NCBI GenBank assembly: GCA_900491605.1
Contig: UESW01005037.1
Location: forward strand, 28,360-92,359
Direction of reading: 5' to 3'
Source of the DNA: Calamus simplicifolius
Lineage: Eukaryota; Streptophyta; Magnoliopsida; Arecales; Arecaceae
DNA length: 64,000 nucleotides
This document shows, one piece after another, positions 56,557 through 64,000 of this stretch. The first letter of the stretch is position 1, and every line of letters begins with the position of its first letter. The notes under the pieces were generated by a model. It ran no database searches and was not told the origin of the DNA. It worked only from the letters and a program-made list of their open reading frames with translations. Position numbers and translations under genes: made by a program.

Positions 56557-58152
56557 TGTTGACCCAATTATTGATTTTGATGATTAACAAAAGACATGAG
56601 TATATTCACTATGTTTCTAACATATTTAATAAGTGTTTCAGGGGTTAAAAATGTTTAATCAATCAAAAGGAATAAAGGAATAAGTTTTGAATCAAAATTT
56701 AAAGGAATTTTTCAAAGTTCAGAACTTGAAGTCGACACCCAAATAGTTAGGAGCCGACCCCAAGGCGTATCAGAAGATTTCTAGATTTTTGGCATGGTCC
56801 GAAGTCGACACCTAGAGTTTCGGAGCCGACTCCAACCTGAGATATAGAGAAGTGCATTCTGTTTCAGTTTCCGAAGCCGACACCTAGAATTCGAGAGCCG
56901 ACACCTAGAATTCGGGAGCCGACACCTGAGAGTTCGGGAGCCAACACCTGAGTTTCTGGATCCGACTCTAACCTGAGAACAGAGAGCATGTTTTATGGAC
57001 ATTTCTGGAGCCGACACTCTTGGATTCTGGAGCCGACTCCCGAAAGCGACGAGTCGATACTTAACTTTCTCGGAGCCGACTCCTTAACAAACTTTTTCTT
57101 TACTATTTTTGGATACCCGATCTGGAGCCGACACCTAAAAGTTAGAGCCTACTCCAACTGGTCAGGAGCGGATTTTCAATTGTCAGAACTGACTCCAACG
57201 GTAATATTTTTTTCACCTAATCTCTAACGGTTATTTTTCTTTGTGTGTAGAAGTATCCAAGCATCTCACAACGGCTATATTTCCCACTAAACCTTGGACT
57301 GAAGTATATAAAAGGAGGAATATCCGTCCATTTGAAAATATAGAAAAAGGGGAGAACAGAGCAAGAAAAAGAGAGAAAATATTCAGAAAATACTGAGAAA
57401 GAAAGAGAGAAATCAAAAGGAAATACTCAGAGCTTAAATCCATCAATACCAGAAAGTTAAAAGAGAAATCCACAAGCTTCTCAAGATCAAATCAAGGAGA
57501 TTTCTAACATTTGAAGAGAGAAAGAAAAAGCCCCAAATCCTTAACTTCTCTACTGCATGAAGAAACTGAGCAGAGGCTGATTCAATCTTTCAAAGGAGAA
57601 GAGGAAAAGAAGAAAAGAAGAAAAGCATACATTCAAAGAGCTTCAATCAGGCTTTTCTTACCCTATTTATTTTATTGAATATCTGCTCATTTAAGGAACT
57701 GTTTAAGTGTTGTATTGAAATCTTTATTGTTTTCAAACTGTTGTTTGCTAATTCAATCAGGGGATTGAATTAGTGGAAGTAGTATACCTCGGAAGGATAG
57801 CTTGTGTTTAGGTTTTGTGCTGGTGAGCCCGGTAAAACCAGCTGGGTTCATTGTGATCCAGGGGAAACAAGTTTTGAGTTGTGAGCTTGTAAAATAACTC
57901 GGCTGTAATCAAGTGGATTATAGTGTGGGCCCAAGTGCTACTTGGGAGTGGACGTAGGTGTTGGATACATCGAACCACTATAAAATCTTTGTGTTTGTCA
58001 TGCTTTATCTCTTTGTCTCTTCCTATCTCATTATTTGTGCCTAGCATTTATCTTGCACTCAATCTCCTTTATTTCAAAGCATATAATTTTAAAAAGCTAA
58101 ATTTTTTAAGAACCTAATTCACCCCCCTCTTGGGTTTCCATCTAGGCCAACA
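56557..58152 (+). repeat. 5' LTR of the Sirevirus-like element
   Basis: TGTTGACCCAATTATTGATT to CTAGGCCAACA, 1596 bp. Contains a cluster of GCCGAC motifs (56753-57132) and a TATA box (TATATAAAAG, 57305-57314) followed by an A/G-rich leader. Confidence 0.82.
56753..57132 (+). promoter_or_regulatory. cluster of nine GCCGAC motifs in the LTR
   Basis: GCCGAC at 56753, 56825, 56876, 56897, 56918, 57010, 57032, 57075 and 57127, mostly within GGAGCCGACACC or GGAGCCGACTCC. This is the core of the plant DRE/CRT element bound by CBF/DREB factors. The cluster ends about 170 bases upstream of the TATA box. Function is inferred, and the motif may simply have spread by tandem duplication. Confidence 0.55.
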
Positions 58153-58154
58153 AT

Positions 58155-58166
58155 TGGTATCAGAGC
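58155..58166 (+). other. primer-binding site, tRNA-iMet type
   Basis: TGGTATCAGAGC, a perfect match to the plant initiator-methionine tRNA end, two bases after the LTR. Confidence 0.92.
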
Positions 58167-58214
58167 TTGTGCTCATTGTTTATTTGATCAAACGATCAAG
58201 AGCTAAAGATCCAA

Positions 58215-59862
58215 ATGGCAGCTCAAGCTGGATCTTCATTTGTTGAAGGTCATTCTACAAATAGACCTCCTTTATTTAATGGTTCAAACTACTCTTATTG
58301 GAAAGCTAGAATGAGAATTTTTATTTAAGCTTTAGATTATGAACTATGGAGTATAATCACTAATGGACCTAGCACACCCACACACATAGTAGATGGTTCA
58401 ATAGTTCCTAAACCCGAAAGGGATTGAATGAGAACAATAAGAAAATGGCTCAGCTCAATGCTAAGGCCATGAACGTTTTATATTGTGCATTAGATGCTAA
58501 TGAGTTTAATAGAATTTCTATATGTATTTCCGCAAAAGAAATTTGGGATAGATTAGAAGTTACCCATGAGGGTACTAATCAAGTCAAAGAATCAAAGATT
58601 AATATTCTTATTCATAAATATGAATTGTTTAGCATGGAACAAACTGAATCTATAACCTGCATGTATACAAGATTTACTGATATTGTGAATGGTTTAAAGA
58701 GTCTTGGCAAGACCTATACTAACTCTAAGTTGGTTCGTAAAATCCTTAGGTCTCTTCCAAGGACATGGAAAGCAAAGGTGACTGCAATTCAAGAAGCCAA
58801 GGACCTCAATACCTTACCTTTGGAGGAGCTACTTGGATCACTAATGACTCATGAGTTGACCATAAAACATCGTATAAAGGAAGACGTCAAAAAGAAGAAA
58901 ACAATTGCCCTCAAAGTTGTAGAAATTGTAAAAAGCAGCAGTGATGAAGAAGATGATGATGAGGAGGAGACTGCACTCCTTGCTAAGAAATTTAAAAGAT
59001 TTATGCAAAGAAAGAGACCCTTCCACAAGAAAAAATTTGAAACAAAGATGGAAGGTGAAAAAGAAAAAGAAAATGACAAGGATAAAAAGAAAGACCCCAT
59101 CATATGCTATGAATGTAAGAAACCGGAGCACTTTAGATATGACTGTTCTCAATTAAAAAAGGGGTACAAAAAAAGAAAAAAGGCATATGTTGCAACATGG
59201 AGCGATAGCGAGGAATCCTCTTCCGAGGAAGAACAGAAAGAGGTTCCAAACATTTGTTTTATGGCAAATAACGATGAGGTAAGTACCAAAACTCATGACT
59301 TTACCTTTGATGAATTGTTTGATACATTTAACAAACTAGTTAGTGATTTTAAAGTTTTAAAAAAGAAAAGCAAATCTTTAAAAATGATAATTTAAATCTT
59401 GTCAAAGAAAAAGATAAACTAACCCATGAAATTGAAGAATTGAAATCTAAAAATAAGAATTTGCTAAAAGAAAAAGAATCAATTTCAAATGAAAATGTCA
59501 GTTTAAAGAAAGAAGTTGATAAATATAAAAATATAGTTGATAAATTTATATATAGCTCTGAAAAACTTAATTTGCTATTGAGTAATCAAAGAGCTGTATT
59601 TGATAAGGCTGGATTAGGTTATAGGCCTAACAAGAAACAAAAGTATGTTAAAAATTTCTTTAGAAAGGAACATTAGAAAAATGATGTTTCATGTTATTGT
59701 TATAACAAGAAAGGACACAAAGCCTATGAATGCAATTCTAGAAAAATTAATAAGAATTTAAATATTAAAGAAAAAAAAATATGGGTTCCAAAAGGAACAA
59801 TCTTTGTTGCTACTAACCATGAAGGACCCAAGAAAGCTTGGGTACCTAAACAAAAAGTTTAA
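58215..59862 (+). pseudogene. Gag of the Sirevirus-like element
   Basis: Starts MAAQAGSSFVEGHSTNRPPL, with the typical GSNYSYWKARMRIF near residues 24-37. An in-frame TAA follows (about 58327) and a shift occurs near 58425. From there the frame is open for 323 codons: gag domain, acidic SSSDEEDDDEEE stretch, and a first zinc knuckle CYECKKPEHFRYDC, where Glu replaces the usual Gly before His. A coiled-coil-like lysine/glutamate-rich part follows. A second knuckle (CYCYNKKGHKAYEC, about 59690) precedes the end of gag near 59862. Confidence 0.78.
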
Positions 59863-62800
59863 TTACTTTGCAGGAGTGTCTTGCGGCCAAAAGATCAAAA
59901 CGAAAGTGGTATCTTGATAGCGGCTGCTCAAGGCACATGATGGGTGACAAGGATCAATTCATCACCCTTGAGGATAAAAGAGGAGGAGTAGTAACCTTCG
60001 AGATAACGACAAAGGCTAGATTATGGGCTTTGGTAAAATTCAGATAACTCCTCCACTTTTATTGAAAATGTTCTTTATGTAGATGGTTTAAAGCATAATT
60101 TGATTAGTATTAGCCAATTGTGTGATAAAGGTTTCAAAGTTTCATTTGAAGCTTCTATTTGCACTGTTTCTAATTCTATTGACAATAGCATTATATTTAC
60201 TGAAGTAGAAATGACAATATATATTTAATTGATTTAGACAATCTGTCTACTAGTAGTCATTGCTTAGTTGCTGATAATGCTAATGTAAATGAGATTGGAT
60301 GGTTATGGTATCGTAGATTAGGTCATGCAAGCACACACTTGATTTCAAAATTAATTAGAATGGATTTAGTTAAAGGACTTCCAAAGTTAGATTTTGAAAA
60401 TAACAGAATTTGTGATGCATGTCAATTTGAAAACAAACTAGAAACTCTTTCAAATCTAAGAATGTTGTTTCCACTTCTAGGCCACTAGAGCTACTTCACA
60501 TGGACCTTTTTGGACCAACTAGAATCACTAGTCTAGAGGGAAGAAATATGGTCTTGTGATAGTAGATGATTATTCTAGATTCACTTGGGTATTATTTTTG
60601 ACTCATAAGGATGAGACTTTCTCAATATTTCTGAAATTCTTCAAGAAAGTCACTAATGAGAAAAACACCACCATAGTGTCTCTTAGAAGTGATCATGGCA
60701 CAGAATTTGAAAATCACTTATTTAAAAATTTCTGTATTGAACATGGCATTAATCACAACTTTTCTGCACCTAGAACACCATAACAAAATGGAGTTGTAGA
60801 AAGAAAGAATAGAACTTTAGAAGACATGGCCCGTACCATGCTATGTGAAAGCAACCTACCAAAATACTTTTGGCGGAAGCTATAAACACGGCATGTTACA
60901 TCCTTAATAGAGCTTTAATTAGGCCAATTCTTAAGAAAACTCCTTATGAATTATGGAATAATAGGAAACCTAACATTAGTTATTTTCATGCATTTGGTAG
61001 TAAATGTTTCATTCATAATAATGGTAAAGATAATCTTGAAAAATTTGATGCAAAATCTGATGAAGGTATATTCTTAGGATATTCAACAACTAGTAAAGCC
61101 TATAGAGTATTTAATAAGACGAACTTAATAGTAGAAGAATCTATTCATGTAGTTTTTGATGAATCCTTAGCATCAAGTTCAAAAAGATTGATGACAAGAA
61201 AGATACAAATTTGCTAAAAAGAGATATTGAAAAATTAAATATAGATGTATCTTCAGATCATGAACAAGAAGCTAAAGCTGATGATTCCACTAGGGTTGAT
61301 GTTATTGATACTACTCGCAATGATGTAGATCTCCTAGAGATTGAAGATATGCTTATGGTCATCCTAAGGAATTGATTATAGGTGATCCATCTCAAGGTGT
61401 AAGAACTAGATCATCTATGAGGAATATCAATAATCATCTTGCATTTGTATCTCAAATTGAATCTAAAACTATTGAAGAAGCTGAAAAAGATAGTAATTGG
61501 ATGCTAGCTATGCAAGAAGAATTAAATCAATTTACTAGAAATAATGTATGGTCCTTAGTTGAGACCTAAAGGTCATTCAGTTATAGGATCTAAATGGGTA
61601 TTTAGGAATAAATTAGATGAAAATGGCATAGTAATTAGAAATAAAGCTAGATTAGTTGCAAAAGGATATAATCAAGAAGAAGGAATTGATTTTGATGAAA
61701 CCTTTGCACCTGTAGCTAGATTAGAAGCAATTAGATTATTACTTGCATTTGCATGTCATATGAATATCATTTATTTCAAATGGATGTTAAAAGTATTTTT
61801 AAATGGTTTTATAAATGAAGAAGTTTTTGTAAAACAACCACCTGGTTTTGAAGATCATGAATTTCAAATCACGTCTTTAAATTACACAAAGTACTATATG
61901 GTTTAAAATAAGCACCTAGAGCTTGGTATGATAGATTAAGTAAATTTCTAATTGAAAATGATTTTACTAGAGGAAATGTAGATAAAACTCTATTTTTGAA
62001 AAGAAAACATAAAGATTTATTAGTAGTACAAATTTATGTAGATGATATTGTGTTCGGTGCTACTAACGATCTTCTATGTCAAGAGTTTGCTAAGCTAATG
62101 CAGGGTGAATTCGAAATGAGCATGATGGGAGAACTCAACTTCTTCCTAGGACTTCAAATCAAGCAAAGCAAAGAGGGAATTTTTATCAACCAAACAAAGT
62201 ACACAAAGAAAATTCTTAAAAAGTTTGGAATGGAATCAATCAAACCCCTTGGAACACCAATGAGTCCTTCATGTAAGTTAGACAAAGATGAAGATGGTAA
62301 GAAAGTTGATCAAAAGCATTATAGAGGTATAATCGGATCTCTACTTTACTTAACTGCAAGTAGACCTGATATCATATTTGTTGTTTTATATTTGCTAGAT
62401 TTCAATCAAAACCTAAAGAATCTCACTTAATTACTGTAAAAAGAATACTAAGATATCTAAGTGGAACTAAAAATGTAGGATTATGGTATTCTAGAGACTC
62501 AACACTGAATTTAATTGCTTATTCTGATTCTGATTATGCTGGATGTAAACTAGATAGAAAGAGTACAAGTGGTGCATGTCAATTTTTAGGAAGTAACTTA
62601 ATCTCTTGGTTTAGCAAAAAGCAAAATTCGGTTGCATTATCTACTGCTGAAGTAGAATATGTTGCAGCTAGAAGTTGTTGTGCTCAAATCCTTTGGATTA
62701 AGCGACAACTTGAAGATTATTGCATAACACTTAATAAAACTCCTATTAAATGTGATAATACAAGTGCAATAAACTTAACTAAAAATCCAATCCAACATTC

Positions 62801-62981
62801 AAGAACTAAACATATTGAAATTAGATATCACTTCATTAGAGAACATGTAGCTAATGGTAAAATTTGTCTTGATTATGTTTGTACTGAAGAATAACTAGCG
62901 GACATATTTACAAAACCTTTGAGTGAAGAGAGATTTTGTTATCTTAGAGGAGAGTTAGGGATTTGTGACCCTTTGGAATGA
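59863..62981 (+). pseudogene. Pol of the Sirevirus-like element
   Basis: Protease WYLDSGCSRHMMGD (Asp at 59915). Integrase with a GWLWYRRLGHAS-type zinc-binding end, VDDYSRFTWV (60560) and SDHGTEFEN (60700). RT starts KGHSVIGSKWVFRNKLDENG (61560), and its active site is YVDD at 62035-62046. RNase H is around 62515-62700 (AYSDSDYAGC, an STSG segment, then LSTAEVEYVAA). The last conserved part, ending CDPLE, stops at TGA 62979-62981. Broken by single-base shifts and a few stops (for example near 60228, 60781 and 61904), with long open stretches between, so decay is modest. Confidence 0.82.
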
Positions 62982-63441
62982 TTTTGAAACCCCTAAGGAA
63001 TGATTATCTAGATTTCAATCAATTTCTTGAAATTTCTTTCATGACTTTAAGGACTATTTATCTAGACATTTGAACAATTTGATTCTCCACATTCCAAAGA
63101 TTTTATCAAAAATTTATTTCGATAAGTTTCGGATGTTTGAAACTCTCTTTTTTTTTTCTGAAACTGTCAGTGGAGTCGACCCTTGTCTGTGTTGCCCTCG
63201 GTCTGAGACCTTAGAGCCGACACCCGCTTTAGCGGAGCCGACTCCAGTTCGAGCGCTGACTGTGTTAGCGACCTGGAGCGACACCTCGCTTTGCGGGAGT
63301 CGACTCCAAGTGGTCCTAGGTTAATTTATCTAGGGTAGAGCCGACTTCTCGTTCATTTGAATCAACTCCAATCCTCTCCAAACTCTCTCCAACTCTTCCC
63401 AAAACCCAAAATCCCTCAAATTAACCACTCCTTAGCTCTCA
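62982..63441 (+). other. spacer between pol and the extra ORF
   Basis: AT-rich, with a T-run at 63149-63157, then a GC-richer part (63160-63360) holding three more GCCGAC motifs (63216, 63237, 63340). A CT/A-rich stretch that looks like a 5' leader follows. No ORF supported. Confidence 0.6.
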
Positions 63442-64000
63442 ATAGCACCCAAACGTAGGGGATCAGTGTTTAGTGGAGGGGTGACGACCGGGAAACGGAC
63501 TGTGAGGTGTCCGACAAGGCAGCCTTCACCGAGTTCTGCGTCCTCTTCCTCGTCATCCACACTGAGTGCTACTCCAAGCCCGTCCTCACCTCAAATCGAT
63601 ACTTTGGCAGGCCATGTAATTATAATGGGTAGGAAGTAGACTTTCATTTCTTTGAGGAAGAAGGTTTTACCATTGGGCGGCAGTTAAAGGAACTAGGTTG
63701 GGATAAGGTATGTTCCCTTGATTTACCTACTTATCCAGCCCTAGTCAAGGAGTTTTATTTCAATTTGTCTAGAGGAGATGGAGGAATTGTTAGTTCAGTA
63801 AGAGGGAAAAGGATTCATATAACTTTAGAAATTTTAGGAAACCTTTTAGGGATTCCTATTACTGGGCTTGCTGGAAGCATTCACAGTGAAATGTCAAATG
63901 CTTTATCAAGGATGCTAGGTAGGGAAATAACCAAATTTGAAGAAATTAGGGCAAATCAGTTGCCTCTTGAACTTAGGCTGTTGCATAACATTTGTGGTAG
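63442..64000 (+). pseudogene. extra ORF after pol, partial (plant-transposon-type protein)
   Basis: The reading begins at ATA (63442), where an ATG would be expected: a basic/serine-rich N-terminus (APKRRGSVF, then PSPSSASSSSSS), then LAGHVIIMGR. One base is missing near 63632 (GGG to GG) and the frame goes on: VDFHFFEEEGF, GRQLKELGWDKV, YPALVKEFYFNLSRGDGG, VRGKRIHITLEILGNLLGIP, open to the window's edge. This resembles the 'putative plant transposon protein' domain widespread in plant retroelement ORFs. Envelope-like or other roles have been proposed for extra Sirevirus ORFs; none can be shown here. Confidence 0.6.

Larger units (their letters stand above)
56557..64000 (+). mobile_element. 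Sirevirus-like Ty1/copia element, 3' end outside window
   Basis: A 5' LTR of about 1.6 kb, a perfect tRNA-iMet primer site, a gag with two zinc knuckles, and pol in copia order. An additional ORF follows after a spacer. A long LTR plus an extra ORF after pol is the pattern of Sirevirus (SIRE/Maximus) elements. CCACA (56552-56556) is the expected left target duplication; its partner is not in the window. Inserted into the non-autonomous LTR element. Confidence 0.82.

Noticed and set aside
1..64000. tRNA, rRNA or other structured RNA genes
   Set aside because: None recognised by eye on either strand. Only primer-binding sites complementary to tRNA ends were found.

Overview
The window is nuclear DNA of a flowering plant. 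A monocot is likely because the one host gene has a very GC-rich first exon followed by AT-rich later exons. A palm is a guess only. The window is dominated by transposable elements and holds one supportable host gene, a double-stranded-RNA-binding protein (DRB) gene with five exons over about 15 kb (34640-49690, + strand).

Layout. 1-797 is a 50-bp satellite, followed by an assembly gap (798-1043). 1044-5381 is the 5' part of a minus-strand Ty3/gypsy Tat-type element (LTR, gag, protease, broken RT). 5382-7560 is AT-rich intergenic DNA. 7560-19395 is a locally amplified, gene-like sequence (three ~230-bp units, then a ~647-bp tandem array), split at 11007-17807 by a complete but decayed Ty1/copia element. 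19933-33115 is a complete 13.2-kb Tat-type element with ~1.35-kb LTRs and a CTACC target duplication. Its 5-kb 3' non-coding region carries three arrays of short hairpin repeats and two antisense ORFs, each behind its own TATA box. 33121-33957 is the DRB promoter region. 33958-34633 is a hAT-like element whose target duplication overlaps the DRB start codon.

The DRB introns hold degraded LINE copies on both strands and two small TIR elements (MITEs). Downstream are a gypsy gag remnant (51187-52380, minus), a one-exon fragment of cobalamin-independent methionine synthase (52650-52890, minus), a probably non-autonomous LTR element (about 53090-56556), and a Sirevirus-like Ty1/copia element that runs off the window (56557-64000).

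Sequence quality. Wherever a reading frame can be checked against a sister copy or a conserved family, most breaks are losses of one base in a short homopolymer run. The two breaks in the DRB gene are of this kind, and restoring one base at each makes all five exons join in frame (463 codons plus stop). Many 'pseudogene' signs here may therefore be sequencing or assembly errors. Family assignments come from recognised motifs; no database search was run.
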